Assembly: GCA_964567665.1 (NCBI GenBank)
Contig: CAZMNN010000008.1
Coordinates: 1-64,000 of the forward strand
Source: UBA1731 sp964567665
GTDB taxonomy: Bacteria; Verrucomicrobiota; Kiritimatiellia; RFP12; UBA1067
Length of the DNA stretch: 64,000 nucleotides
Direction of reading: 5' to 3'
Part shown: positions 34,001 to 42,703 of the stretch, piece after piece
Position numbering within the stretch: position 1 is the stretch's first letter
Layout of the letters: each line of letters opens with the position of its first letter
The notes under the pieces: model-generated
Databases searched by the model: none
What the model was told of the DNA's origin: nothing
Seen by the model: the letters and a program-made list of their open reading frames with translations, nothing else
Program-made: the position numbers and the translations under genes

Positions 34001-34648
34001 CGGCGCCTGCCTGCCATCTTGCAGCCTGAAGTTCCGCACCGCGAGAAACGGAAGTTCGCAATTGTCGAACGCCTTGAACCCAAAGGCGGAAGCGGGGATG
34101 GCCATCTCAAGCGTCCACACGTCGTTCGTGACAGACCACGCAACCTTCACCTCGTCCAACCGCCAGTCACGCGCCGGCAACCCGTATCCGGGGCTGTGGT
34201 GTCTGCCGAACGAGTCTCCCTTGTGGTTGACGATCATCTGGAATATTCCGAAGCGCTTTGCCTCGTCGGCGTGACGCATCTCCTTCGGCGGATCGAACCA
34301 CAACTCCACCGAATCGTCCATCACGATTCTGCTCGTCCCCGGCAGACTTCCGGCCGATGTCTCCAAACGTCCGCGCGGCGCGGTTTCGCTCATAGACAGA
34401 ACATACAGGAACCTGTCGTCCCACGAAAAGGCAATCTCCGCCATGCGGGCGTCGACGGGCGTTCCCGCGCCGACGATGCGAAGCGAACGTTCCCACTCGC
34501 CGGACGACGCCACGCCATCAACAGTCGGTGCGACAGCGGCAAACGGCACATCCAGCGCCTGTGCAGCGCCCAAGGCCGCACCGTCAGCATAACTCCGCAT
34601 AATGCCTGCCGACACGGCAAACATCGCAACAACCAGCATCTTCTTCAT
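31022..34648 (-). CDS. Exported multidomain DUF6067/GH123-like glycoside hydrolase with CBM9-like and LamG-like modules
   Basis: A 1208-aa protein starting at ATG 34648 (MKKMLVVAMFAVSAGIMRSY signal). Domains are, in order: a CBM9/DOMON-like module (about 40-240; FSWDDRFLYVLSMSE, DDSVELWFDPP), a concanavalin/LamG-like module (about 290-420; FFAHHFKDVPAL, SYYLNGIKQGETDL, DVRDWTLYRRTLSDGEV), beta-sandwich linkers, and a TIM-barrel-like catalytic region (about 770-1110; PLYWGNFTGWAARYPAWGDF, YADYAIWYLDKMLEAGMGGI). A C-terminal beta domain follows. Its style resembles the enzyme at 17225-20050. The Shine-Dalgarno is weak (AAAGAA) and a 20-codon leader ORF precedes it. Substrate unknown; the lectin-like modules argue for polymer or mucin-type glycans. 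Confidence 0.68.
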   Translation of the reverse strand: MKKMLVVAMFAVSAGIMRSYADGAALGAAQALDVPFAAVAPTVDGVASSGEWERSLRIVGAGTPVDARMAEIAFSWDDRFLYVLSMSETAPRGRLETSAGSLPGTSRIVMDDSVELWFDPPKEMRHADEAKRFGIFQMIVNHKGDSFGRHHSPGYGLPARDWRLDEVKVAWSVTNDVWTLEMAIPASAFGFKAFDNCELPFLAVRNFRLQDGRQAPFMKPGGGFAESTSYPKMRLSRSAKAHTLDRRPANAVQFVWNTPEANIVAESGASGVRHGVVKGVKIPVPGALVMSVNTLPKMEKKGWRRYFSTEFRPSGYLGFQEDTVNGRTMLFFAHHFKDVPALNKRFKCPADGSEAVIAVNFEPKRISYYLNGIKQGETDLAADLSKAALGDLVLGGEADVDVRDWTLYRRTLSDGEVKAFSQGDSPVGGTLGWYPSLNALVADITCNLAKLKGTELVWSVSRRDGAVGAPPVAAGTLPLTGGCSSGTGGLTLLRKVVPLGVDLPDGDYVASLMRKGASDAIFEKEFTVRKYAWFKTGLGKDDRLLPGFTAVEANGDTLKCVGREYVIGANGFPSWIVADGEQILAAPVALHAEKDGRRWTLPGGRSKAELRRISDTRAEYSADAVGYSVKGSLEQDGLLRFIVDFGDVAAADRIWLEIPVKKAYATLFHACGEGVRANPAGFVPKGEGAVFKSRDIPQTHVSNFIPYCWIGTDTRGIAYAADTDLGWAHTDSRDAVEIYRSGNGDVSIVLNILNGAKRIAGRRIELALMASPVKPMPKGWRGWSDGFGYRGTRTARCLAAPLYWGNFTGWAARYPAWGDFEYVRKLRETIDTGRIDNAYLQRWIDRVCGDASSETAWVNRKDADGRRKTVSAHTWSAFHTAKSLHGQPDPILYFYTCDADSAQPLAEYAAFRDEWENCKVAVPSYADYAIWYLDKMLEAGMGGIYDDNTFICCNFNWATGEAKVDEDGVIHPSFGIWNSREYRRRQANVLVSRGRFPWITVHHTNGNILPVLGFAANSMGMEWKYGTSDFQTRFTPDYIRAVCQGLQGGLFPTALDGITGFSGAEKRPDRIRATRTMLASLLVHEVRPVLQRGSDAQTIVDVINRLMDFGIGAEDCVYTAYWDEANPTVCSDKDVLVSVYRRGDRLLAVCGSWADGDRAVSLSLKSGSILSAKNAETGAVLAVADGTVSFSLPKHDLALVEIRFSAAE

Positions 34649-34661
34649 ACGTATGGTTCTT

Positions 34662-34724
34662 TCATTCCACAATGGCACGACGTTCCGCCACTACACAAGC
34701 GGTTCCGCCATCCTTAAAATTCAT
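34662..34724 (-). CDS. Possible 20-aa leaderless upstream ORF
   Basis: ATG 34724 begins six bases after TATAAT (34731-34736, preceded by TGA as an extended -10). The frame encodes MNFKDGGTACVVAERRAIVE and stops 13 nt before ATG 34648 of the large glycosidase gene. Its position suggests a coupling or regulatory leader peptide; conservation is untested. Confidence 0.35.
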   Translation of the reverse strand: MNFKDGGTACVVAERRAIVE

Positions 34725-34730
34725 GCGCGT

Positions 34731-34739
34731 ATTATATCA
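34731..34739 (-). promoter_or_regulatory. Extended -10 promoter (TGATATAAT) for the 31-34.6 kb gene
   Basis: TGATATAAT on the minus strand. The first downstream ATG is six bases away (34724) and the main gene starts 82 nt away. Confidence 0.5.
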
Positions 34740-34836
34740 TCCCCGACCGCACACCCCGAATTGCGGCGCAGAATCACCGCATGGCGACCGTAGACCATGA
34801 GCCTCCATACGTGTCGGTTCTGCGGTTCCCTTATGC

Positions 34837-34865
34837 AAAACGCCCCCTCTGCGACAGAGGGGGCG
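34837..34865 (-). terminator. Rho-independent terminator after the GH116-helix gene
   Basis: CGCCCCCTCT (34841-34850) and AGAGGGGGCG (34856-34865) form a perfect 10-bp stem with a 5-nt loop. On the minus strand it is followed by TTTT (34837-34840), 46 nt after the stop at 34911. Confidence 0.8.
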
Positions 34866-34910
34866 CATTGCGTCGGCGGTGCGTATGCACGAACCGCAAG
34901 CACAGTCCGA

Positions 34911-37900
34911 TCATTTTCCGATAAACACGCAGCGGTTGCCGGTTCCGAATCTGTCAACATACGCCTGCGAAACAGGCCCGTAGGTTTCGCGTCCGGTGGA
35001 CGTCTCGGATATGACGCCGAACTGACCGCCCTCGCGTCCGATGAACAGGTTGTCCATGAGCGTCGGCATCGAGGACGAACCGTCCTCGTTCTTCAGTCCG
35101 CTCCAGATCTGGACAAGCATATCGCCGGAAGCGCAGAGGATGTTGCCCCTCACAACATAGTTCTTGGCGCGGTTGCGGTTGCCATGCTGCCAAGACTTGA
35201 TGTGCGCCGCCTCGTTTCGGTCGGGACGCTGTTCGCAGAATCCAATCCCCGCGTCCAGCATGACGTTCCCGGCGAACAGCAGGTTCTCCATCCGGCTGGG
35301 ATTCTCGTGCTTCATCGACAGGAAGTATTCAATCGAGTAGTTGCACTTGTCGAACACGTTGTCAACGTAGCGCACGTTCTTCTGGTCGAAGCGCTCTGCG
35401 CCCTTCGGTTCGGGGATTCCGAACTGGTGCGTTACGCCAGCATCGTAGATCTGCGAGAAGCAGCTGTTCGTCACAACATAGCCGTCGCATCCTCCGTATA
35501 TCTCCACACCGTTGCCGTAGCGCGTGGGATAGTCGCGACCGTAAACGCCCTCGCCCTGGATCGAGCCTCCGATCCAGTCGAATTCGCAGTTGGACACCGT
35601 GAGGTTTCTGCACGTCCAGGTTGAGACACCATGGGCGCCCACGTACTTGACTGCAATGTTGTCAATCGTCACGTCATTCGATCCCTTGATGACAAAGCCG
35701 TGGCATTTCACGTTGAACTCGATTGACTTGAAGCGAACACCTGGATTCGTCTCGCTGTAGAGATACACCTTGCCCGTGCCGCCCTTGTAGTAGTCGTGCC
35801 AGAAGTGGAGATCGGTGTCAAGGTCACGATACGAGTTGAACGGACGCCCCGTATACTTGTTGAACTTCTCGCCGGTCTTCCTGTCCGTGCGGATCAGGAT
35901 CTTGATTGCGTGCGCCGCGCCGCCGTCGAACACGAGCGTCCCGACGTCACGGGTGTCCATCTGATAGGCCCACACACGCGGATTCTCAGTCTGCTCCCAC
36001 TTGGCGGGATCCGCGCCGTCCGCCGGCGAACCGAATATGCACGGCTTCGGTCCCGTGCCGTAGGCAGTGTATGTGACGCCGCTCCTGACGGACACGGAAC
36101 CGCGATACACTCCGCCGCGCTCAAAAAGCACGAACGAACCGGGTGCGAGATTTTCGTGCTCCAGCCGCGCCGCAGTGCGCCATGCGGTCTGCGGCGTCAG
36201 CCCGTCCGCCGCATCGTCCCCCGATTTCTCCGAGATGTAGCGTTTCGGTGCGTCCGCCGGCACTGCGCGGTTCGGCGTCGCCAGAATCTCGGCGACACGC
36301 TTCGCGGCCTGTGCGCGAACCGCTGCATACGGATCCTTGGAATTGGCGATTGCCTCAAGGGCGGCATCAACGCCAAACGCGGCATTGGCGGACAACCTGT
36401 ACGCCTCAAGAACCGTCCAGGCGGCGAGCGCCCGCACATAGTGATGGCCGCATTCGGCTTCGTTGAACGGGCTGCGCTTGCGTCCGTCGTAGCGGGAGCG
36501 GATGTCCCGCACAACCTTCTCGGCGGCGGAGAAATCTCCGCGCTGCGCCAGGCTTGCCGCTACGACATACTCGAATCCGGTCATGTTTTCGCCATAGTAC
36601 GGGAACGGAACCTCCGGCATCCGGCCTTTCGGATACCAAGCCATCTTGAGGGCCTCCTCCTCCGGGAACGCATAGTCGCGGCCGCAGTTGTACGTTGCGC
36701 CTACGTTGGAGCTGGAATTGAGCCGCAGTATGGACTTGAGGGCCGTTTTCGCGTTGGCTTCATCCGCCACCGCTCCAAGTCCGACATGGCGCGACGCATA
36801 GTCGCCGAGCAGCTGATCCACAAGGCAGCCAGCGGCGAGCTGGAAATCCGGATTGGAGAGATCCTTCGCGTTCCCGACGCTTATGCCGTCCGCAATCGGC
36901 CCCTTCGGCGGCACGACGTGATGCTCGTAGTATTCGCCGTTGAACAGGTTCTTCTCCGTCCATGCGCCGCCTCTTTCGGCCAAGGCACGGCACTCCCTTG
37001 CGAATGGCGCATCGTTGACGGCATCGGCCATTGCCGCAATCGCCTTGAGCGCGGCGATATACAGAAACTCCATCTGCGGATTCGGGCCGTAGTACTCCAC
37101 ATCCATCGTATTGTGCTGACAGCCTTCCATCACGCCGTCCTTGTCGGCGTCCCATCCACCCGGAATCCAGCAGAACTCCATCGCCTTGCGGATCTTCGGG
37201 TAGAGGCCGCGCATCCATGCGTCATCGCCCGTCTTGCGCCAGTTCTCGTAGGCCTTGATGATGCACTGCATCTGTCCGTCGGCGCAGGCGATCGTGCGAC
37301 GCGCCTTCGTCGCGAGAGGCAGACCCACGCGGAACGAGATGTGCCCCGTATTCTGATCCATCTGCGGGCCGAACTGGAGTTCTGTCATGTCCTTCGCGAG
37401 TGACGGCCAGATGTCGATGAGCGCGTGTTCGTACCCCCATACGTGTGTGCAGCTCCCGTAGCAGCTGCCCTGCGTGTCGGCGCATCCCTCCCAGCCGAAG
37501 AAGTGTCCGTCAGCAGTCCTGAAGCAAGTCTCCGTGCGGAAGGTGGAAAGGTTGAAGAGCGCGGCCTCCTTGACCACGTCGGGCGCAGGGACGGAAAGGA
37601 CCTCCCTGACGAACGACACCGTCTTCGCCTCAAGTTCCTCAAGCCCGGAGAGCAGCCGTTCCGCCGCGCTGTCGGCCGTCGGGTAGACCGTCGCATAGTG
37701 GTTGCCAACGTCCGCCGCGCCGTCCGAGAACGTCTCCCACCATGTCGGACGATGCGGATAGCGCCATCCGACAACGAACGGAACGCGCAGTGTCTCTCCA
37801 GCGGACAGCGTGAACGAAACGCAGACCGCCCCCATCGGATGGCTGTCCTTGAAACCACCGACATCCTCCGCCTTGCCGGTGCTGACAAAACGCCGCCAGA

Positions 37901-38702
37901 AGCGGTCGATGCGCGTCCGCCAGTCTCCCGCGCCTATGTCGAATGCGGTCGTGACGTCGCCGATGCCGTTCCGGACGGCAAGCACCACGCGACCGCGAGT
38001 GTTGTCGGCCACTGAGACATCGCCGTCGCCGACGGAAATGCCGGCGAGCGCATCCGTCGAGATGCGGGCGTTGAGATTTGTCCGACTGTCGTTCGGACGC
38101 GGAAGCCCAACCGGCGACACGAGCAACCCCAGCACCGAAACCTTGACCGGGCCGGATGAAGGGTTCGTGAGCCGCCACCTGAAAAGCGCAGCGGGAATTC
38201 CGCTTGCGTCCGGATCTCCCTTCACAAGCGGATTCATCGCCTCAAGCGTGGCGCATACCGGAACGGTCGGGTCGGACAGCTCCACCTGCGCCAACGGATA
38301 GGCGACCTGGAAGCGGCAGTTCGGGAATCGCGGGAATCCGTGGTTCAAGGCCGGAGAGCCGTATTCACCTTCGTAGAGAGAGGTGTCGATCGGGCCTTCA
38401 AGCAGACGCGCAGATACGTTCCCGGCGGAGTCTTCCGTCCGGATCCAGAATCCGCTTGCGACACCCTGCGAGTTCGGCATATAGCCCTTGGCGGGGATGT
38501 TGCGGATCTCCCAGTCGACCAGCGAACCGTTTCCGGAAAGCGATATCGTTCCCGTGCCGATTCCGCCGAGCGGCATCTTGATGCGGCGGAGATGCTCACC
38601 CGAATATGTCTTGAGGATAGGCCAATCCGACGCAGACGAGGCAGCTGCGTGCGTAATGCACGCCGACAGCGCTACGCCGATCAGCGGAATAAGTCTTTTC
38701 AT
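34911..38702 (-). CDS. GH116-type glycosidase fused to a C-terminal right-handed beta-helix, exported (possible lipoprotein)
   Basis: A 1263-aa protein. The start ATG 38702 is seven bases after TATAAT. The N-terminus MKRLIPLIGVALSAC contains a lipobox-like LSAC, so lipoprotein anchoring is possible; cleavage at THAAA is the alternative. Residues about 40-350 form the GH116 N-terminal domain (MPLGGIGTGTISLSGNGSLV, DWEIRN) and about 370-800 the alpha/alpha barrel (DGVMEGCQHNTMDVEYYGPN, typical of the GBA2/GH116 acid region). Residues about 850-1260 form a pectate-lyase-like beta-helix (YISEKSGDDAADGLTPQTAW, VKYVGAHGVSTWTCRNLTVS, GNGVEIYGGCDGYVVTNSCF). GH116 members are retaining beta-glucosidases/xylosidases. 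The fusion suggests two activities or a binding helix on one chain. Confidence 0.82.
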   Translation of the reverse strand: MKRLIPLIGVALSACITHAAASSASDWPILKTYSGEHLRRIKMPLGGIGTGTISLSGNGSLVDWEIRNIPAKGYMPNSQGVASGFWIRTEDSAGNVSARLLEGPIDTSLYEGEYGSPALNHGFPRFPNCRFQVAYPLAQVELSDPTVPVCATLEAMNPLVKGDPDASGIPAALFRWRLTNPSSGPVKVSVLGLLVSPVGLPRPNDSRTNLNARISTDALAGISVGDGDVSVADNTRGRVVLAVRNGIGDVTTAFDIGAGDWRTRIDRFWRRFVSTGKAEDVGGFKDSHPMGAVCVSFTLSAGETLRVPFVVGWRYPHRPTWWETFSDGAADVGNHYATVYPTADSAAERLLSGLEELEAKTVSFVREVLSVPAPDVVKEAALFNLSTFRTETCFRTADGHFFGWEGCADTQGSCYGSCTHVWGYEHALIDIWPSLAKDMTELQFGPQMDQNTGHISFRVGLPLATKARRTIACADGQMQCIIKAYENWRKTGDDAWMRGLYPKIRKAMEFCWIPGGWDADKDGVMEGCQHNTMDVEYYGPNPQMEFLYIAALKAIAAMADAVNDAPFARECRALAERGGAWTEKNLFNGEYYEHHVVPPKGPIADGISVGNAKDLSNPDFQLAAGCLVDQLLGDYASRHVGLGAVADEANAKTALKSILRLNSSSNVGATYNCGRDYAFPEEEALKMAWYPKGRMPEVPFPYYGENMTGFEYVVAASLAQRGDFSAAEKVVRDIRSRYDGRKRSPFNEAECGHHYVRALAAWTVLEAYRLSANAAFGVDAALEAIANSKDPYAAVRAQAAKRVAEILATPNRAVPADAPKRYISEKSGDDAADGLTPQTAWRTAARLEHENLAPGSFVLFERGGVYRGSVSVRSGVTYTAYGTGPKPCIFGSPADGADPAKWEQTENPRVWAYQMDTRDVGTLVFDGGAAHAIKILIRTDRKTGEKFNKYTGRPFNSYRDLDTDLHFWHDYYKGGTGKVYLYSETNPGVRFKSIEFNVKCHGFVIKGSNDVTIDNIAVKYVGAHGVSTWTCRNLTVSNCEFDWIGGSIQGEGVYGRDYPTRYGNGVEIYGGCDGYVVTNSCFSQIYDAGVTHQFGIPEPKGAERFDQKNVRYVDNVFDKCNYSIEYFLSMKHENPSRMENLLFAGNVMLDAGIGFCEQRPDRNEAAHIKSWQHGNRNRAKNYVVRGNILCASGDMLVQIWSGLKNEDGSSSMPTLMDNLFIGREGGQFGVISETSTGRETYGPVSQAYVDRFGTGNRCVFIGK

Positions 38703-38709
38703 GTCGGCA

Positions 38710-38715
38710 ATTATA
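38710..38715 (-). promoter_or_regulatory. -10 box giving a leaderless start at 38702
   Basis: TATAAT on the minus strand lies seven bases before ATG 38702, leaving no room for a Shine-Dalgarno. The 38703-38856 gap otherwise shows no gene. Confidence 0.55.
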
Positions 38716-38856
38716 CAATATCTGTGACTTGACATCTTTTAATGGTTCCCGTATTGTTGTTTCTCGATTTGCGTCCTCCGCGCCTTTGCGGCACTGCGTC
38801 AGGAACGGTCGGCGGCACACAGATTGAGCAGTCCGTAAATGATCCTGTCCTTAGCG

Positions 38857-41800
38857 TCAACGGAGTGTAATGACCATCCCTCGCGGCGCAGCGTGGACCC
38901 AAAGCCCTTTCTCGCCGTTCCTCTCGAACAGGTAAAGCCCATTCTCGTACAATCTTCTGGATGCGTCCGTGACGATGAACTCCGGCGCAGGGACGTCTCC
39001 GGCAAAGCTGCCGACGGACATGAGCTTCCGCCATCCGCGAGCGCTGTTCGCATTCAGCCGCGTCGCATCCACCACCAGCTCCGCGCCAGGCGCGAACGTC
39101 AGGCTGTTCGTAACCGAGAGCATGGCGGTGCCGAGGTCGGAGAGGTCGAACTTGAGCGTGGACGCCGTCTGGTTCGAAAGCACCATGTCGCTCACGACAA
39201 GCCTGCCGGTGACGATGTTTCCGGCGGCATCCTGCCACGCAGGAGCAAGCTCAACCGTGCCTACGCCGTCAGACCCGACAACAAGTCCGCTCTCTATCGT
39301 CGTCGTGCCGCCGGCGACGACCATCGAGCCGACCGCCCCGCCGCCGAACGCAAGCGGCGGGCTTCTGAAGAACAACAGTCCGTACCCGCCATTGCCCGGA
39401 TGCCGCTCAAACTCATTCGTGACCGCGCCGCCGACAAAGAAACGGTTCTTCACCGTGGCCGTTCCGTTCGACACCACCCATGTTCCGGTGCCGCCGAACG
39501 CACCGACGCAGACGCGTGCGCGATATGTCGAGGCCCCTCCGTCATAGATGGCACCGCAATCCCATGAGATCTCGCCGCCGGTCTGGACGAGACGACCCTC
39601 CGTGCCGCGTCCAAATCCGAGGGGGCTGTATGCTGGACCGATCCCCTTCACCAGTCCGCCGCTCACGTTCATGACGCCGCAGCAGTGGTTGAGATCCGAT
39701 TCCCACTGCTGGGCATCGCCGAGTATGATGCCACCGCACAGCCCCGGATAGTTGTCGAACGACCAGCCCTTTGCCTCCAGTTTGCCGGCTGCCATGTTGA
39801 CGGTTCCCGTGACCGCATACGGCGATTCAAGGAACGGGTCAAACAGATGCTTGGAGACGCCGCGTCTGCATGTGCCGACGGAAAGCCCCCAGTTTCCTGT
39901 CGTAAAGTACCCGTTGCTGATGTTCAGTTCGGCGTCTCCGGAAAGGTATCCGACCGATATGAGATCGGGCTTGCCGGACGGAAAATACTTCAATTCATTT
40001 GACAGATCATCTGATAAGCAGTCCAGCACAGCCCTGCCGCCGGGATATGCGGAATACAGGCAGAGATTCGCGAACTGACGGTTCTTGAGGGACGAATCTG
40101 ACACTACAGAGACGGACATCCTTGCCGTTTCGCCCGGACCGTCAGGCGCAACGGCTGCGTAAGGCCCGCTTCCGCTGACATCCATCGTCACACCCGCATT
40201 GCCCTCGACGCGCCAGTCGCCGGTCACGAAAGTGTAGTTTGTCGGGACTGCCAACGTCGCATCCTGTCCGACAACCTCGACGGTGCCGCCGTTCAGGAAG
40301 AAATCGCCCTTTGAAGGCGGCAGCTTGAGCGAGCCAGACGTCACGCGCAACGTACCGCCCTTCTCGGACACATACCTTTTGACGCCATCTGTCGAGTGGG
40401 TGAAGTCTATGCCATTCTCGGCGACAATGCGTCCGCCCGCGCCGACATCCATAGCCTTGTCCGCAAACGAGACCGCACCCTTGAACCTGACCGTCGCCGT
40501 CTCGCCATCCTGTCCGTTCATGACCTCAAGGTAGGACGGAGCAATCTCGACGTCGGCTGGAACGGTTACCTCGTAGCTTTCTCCGGTGGCGGACACGGAA
40601 ACCGTTGCTCCATCCCCCGGAACGCCGTTCGGCGTCCACTTGTCGTCTTCGTTCCAGCTGCCGTTTACTGCGGCGGACCACACGACCTGATCTATTACAA
40701 GGTTGCCCTCAGAATCGAATGTCGCCGGCTTGCCGTTTACGGTGAGATAGTCCGGGCATCCACCGGCGAAATCCGTCACCTTGATGTGTGCGCCATTTCC
40801 GAGCCGGATGTTGATGAACCCGGAGACGCCAGACGCTTTCGCTACGGAGCCGATGGCAAGTTCCGCGTTGTCCGGAACCGCAATTGAGCATGATCCACCG
40901 GCGATGGTGATTGCCGGAATGTTCGAGACGGAATTGCCAAGCGTGACGTTCGCGCCGGACATCTTTACGGCGGTGAACTTTTCGGGAAGCGTGTTCAGTG
41001 TCACGGCATTTGCGAGTTCAAGGGTCATGCCGTTGTCGCCGCTCGCCGTTCCGCCGAACGTGATTCCGCTTGCGCCGCCGTCAAGCACAAACGCATCGCC
41101 TTCACCCTCGGCGGATACGTCACCCGTGAGGACAAGCGCACCCGTTCCGCCGTTGCGGATCGTTGCGACAGTTCCACCCACGCCATTGTGGTGCGGCATC
41201 AGCACAATATCGCGGTCGCACGTCTCGCCGACTCCGGTGTTGACAAGCGTTCCGCCTGTTCCGACGAATGCAATCCATGTGCCGATGCCGAGGTTGGATT
41301 CCGTCGCGGCGCAGTTCTTGGCGCCGAACTTCGCAGCCTTGACGGTTATCAATCCACCTTCGGTATCAAGTCCCACAAGCATCGTCGCGCCTGAATACGT
41401 GTTTGACGAAGTCAATTCAACGACGCCGCCGCCAAGACGTCGCCAGTCGTACGTCGGCTTGCCGAATCCCATTGCGTTGGAGAACCGTGCACCAGACTTC
41501 TCGCATCCGCCAAGCGGAACATCAATCTTCAAGGTGCTTTTATAGACCCAGAACATGTATGGATACCCTACTGTATCGATGCGCGCAACCTGCGGCAATG
41601 CACCTGCGCCCTCTATCACCGTATTGCCTATCACTGAAAGAAGCGTTTTCTTGCCGTCACCGCCGCCATCGGCAACACCGAAGCCTTCGCATCCCGCAGG
41701 GATGACGATGCGCGAAAACGCATCCGAACCTGTATGATTTACACTCCAATCTTTTGGCCTCCAGCGGTTGTTCACCGTCGCGCCCCCGATGTACGTGTCG

Positions 41801-42429
41801 CCTTTGTGGTTAAAATTGACGCGTTGAATGCAATACTCGTCCCCGCCGCCAAGAAGGCTGAACGATCCGTCGCCGCAAAGATTCAGATACGGCATGTTGT
41901 CCTTCCTCTCCGTAAGTTCCGCCCTGCGGATTTTGCTGCAGGCGTAGCCGTTGAAAACCATCTCTGCGGAAGCGGAATTGTTCGTGAGATACAGCGAGGG
42001 TACATTTTGAGTTGGTACGATTCCAAAATCAAGCGGACACATGAACGTCTGACGGTTGACGACATCCGCCTCCATGGATATGGATGCTCCGCTTTCGAGG
42101 AACAGCACGTTGCTGTCTCTCGTGATGAATGTGTATGCCGGTGTTGCCGCGCCGGAGAACCGGATCGTTTTTATGCCTGCCATGCCGTCTATGCTGACAT
42201 TCGTGTGGGAGTTTGCGGCGACAGGCCCGAACACCGCAGTGTCTTCATTTCCTGCCACTGCACCCGGATAGGACTCCCTCTCCGTCCAGTTGTTCGGATC
42301 CGTCCAGCTGTCAGTGCTGCCAAATCCCGACCAGTGCCAAACACCGGCGGACGCAATGTACACCGCCAACGGCGACAGCGCCGCCGCAAACATAATCGAC
42401 CTGAACAAGTTTCCGTTCTTTCCGTTCAT
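38857..42429 (-). CDS. Giant exported beta-strand-repeat (PATR/autotransporter-like) protein 2
   Basis: A 1190-aa protein. ATG 42429 is chosen because AAGGAGAA lies just upstream and a signal peptide follows (MNGKNGNLFRSIMFAAALSP); the longer frame has neither. The N-terminus carries WSGFGSTDSWTDPNNWTERE, the same WTxPxNW-type start seen in giant 3. Repeats such as GGGVVELTSSNTYSGATML and GTLVNTGVGETC build a long beta-helix-like body. It ends APRGMVITLR. There is no barrel domain and no terminal aromatic residue. The GH116-helix gene follows 154 nt downstream with its own promoter. The likely role is a surface-exposed adhesin or scaffold (inference). Confidence 0.8.
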   Translation of the reverse strand: MNGKNGNLFRSIMFAAALSPLAVYIASAGVWHWSGFGSTDSWTDPNNWTERESYPGAVAGNEDTAVFGPVAANSHTNVSIDGMAGIKTIRFSGAATPAYTFITRDSNVLFLESGASISMEADVVNRQTFMCPLDFGIVPTQNVPSLYLTNNSASAEMVFNGYACSKIRRAELTERKDNMPYLNLCGDGSFSLLGGGDEYCIQRVNFNHKGDTYIGGATVNNRWRPKDWSVNHTGSDAFSRIVIPAGCEGFGVADGGGDGKKTLLSVIGNTVIEGAGALPQVARIDTVGYPYMFWVYKSTLKIDVPLGGCEKSGARFSNAMGFGKPTYDWRRLGGGVVELTSSNTYSGATMLVGLDTEGGLITVKAAKFGAKNCAATESNLGIGTWIAFVGTGGTLVNTGVGETCDRDIVLMPHHNGVGGTVATIRNGGTGALVLTGDVSAEGEGDAFVLDGGASGITFGGTASGDNGMTLELANAVTLNTLPEKFTAVKMSGANVTLGNSVSNIPAITIAGGSCSIAVPDNAELAIGSVAKASGVSGFINIRLGNGAHIKVTDFAGGCPDYLTVNGKPATFDSEGNLVIDQVVWSAAVNGSWNEDDKWTPNGVPGDGATVSVSATGESYEVTVPADVEIAPSYLEVMNGQDGETATVRFKGAVSFADKAMDVGAGGRIVAENGIDFTHSTDGVKRYVSEKGGTLRVTSGSLKLPPSKGDFFLNGGTVEVVGQDATLAVPTNYTFVTGDWRVEGNAGVTMDVSGSGPYAAVAPDGPGETARMSVSVVSDSSLKNRQFANLCLYSAYPGGRAVLDCLSDDLSNELKYFPSGKPDLISVGYLSGDAELNISNGYFTTGNWGLSVGTCRRGVSKHLFDPFLESPYAVTGTVNMAAGKLEAKGWSFDNYPGLCGGIILGDAQQWESDLNHCCGVMNVSGGLVKGIGPAYSPLGFGRGTEGRLVQTGGEISWDCGAIYDGGASTYRARVCVGAFGGTGTWVVSNGTATVKNRFFVGGAVTNEFERHPGNGGYGLLFFRSPPLAFGGGAVGSMVVAGGTTTIESGLVVGSDGVGTVELAPAWQDAAGNIVTGRLVVSDMVLSNQTASTLKFDLSDLGTAMLSVTNSLTFAPGAELVVDATRLNANSARGWRKLMSVGSFAGDVPAPEFIVTDASRRLYENGLYLFERNGEKGLWVHAAPRGMVITLR

Positions 42430-42491
42430 TGAGTTCTCCTTGTGTTGCCGCAGGAGACACCCGCATCCGCAGGGCATCTCAAACGCGGCGG

Positions 42492-42543
42492 ATTGTATCA
42501 AATGTCTCCAAGGCATACAACTGCCAATAAATGTTTTTTTTTT
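42492..42543 (-). promoter_or_regulatory. Promoter with upstream A10 tract for giant protein 2
   Basis: On the minus strand a run of ten A (42534-42543) precedes TTGTAT (42515-42520), a 17-nt spacer and TACAAT (42492-42497). The -10 context CATTTGATACAAT is shared with the promoter of giant 3. The A-tract may act as an UP element. Confidence 0.5.
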
Positions 42544-42669
42544 GCACGGAATGTCATTTATTTCCGGAGTGCGTTTTGCCTTTGTTTTCAAGGGTGAGAT
42601 GCGACTCCACACTCAAGAAACGGGCGGCGCCGAGGTTGACGCAAGCCCGCATTCCGGCGCGGTTTGTGG

Positions 42670-42675
42670 TACAAT
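42670..42675 (+). promoter_or_regulatory. Extended -10 promoter of the alpha-galactosidase-like gene
   Basis: TGGTACAAT on the plus strand, with the -10 at 42670-42675. It would give a leader of only about 10-22 nt. It is back to back with the promoter of giant protein 2, so the two could share a regulator. Confidence 0.5.
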
Positions 42676-42703
42676 CGCCGCCTCATTCAAAATGAAAGGT
42701 CAT

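Noticed and set aside
42290..42703. N-terminal extension of the alpha-galactosidase frame
   Set aside because: It runs through the divergent promoter region and the promoter of giant 2, has unlikely composition, and would bury the signal peptide.
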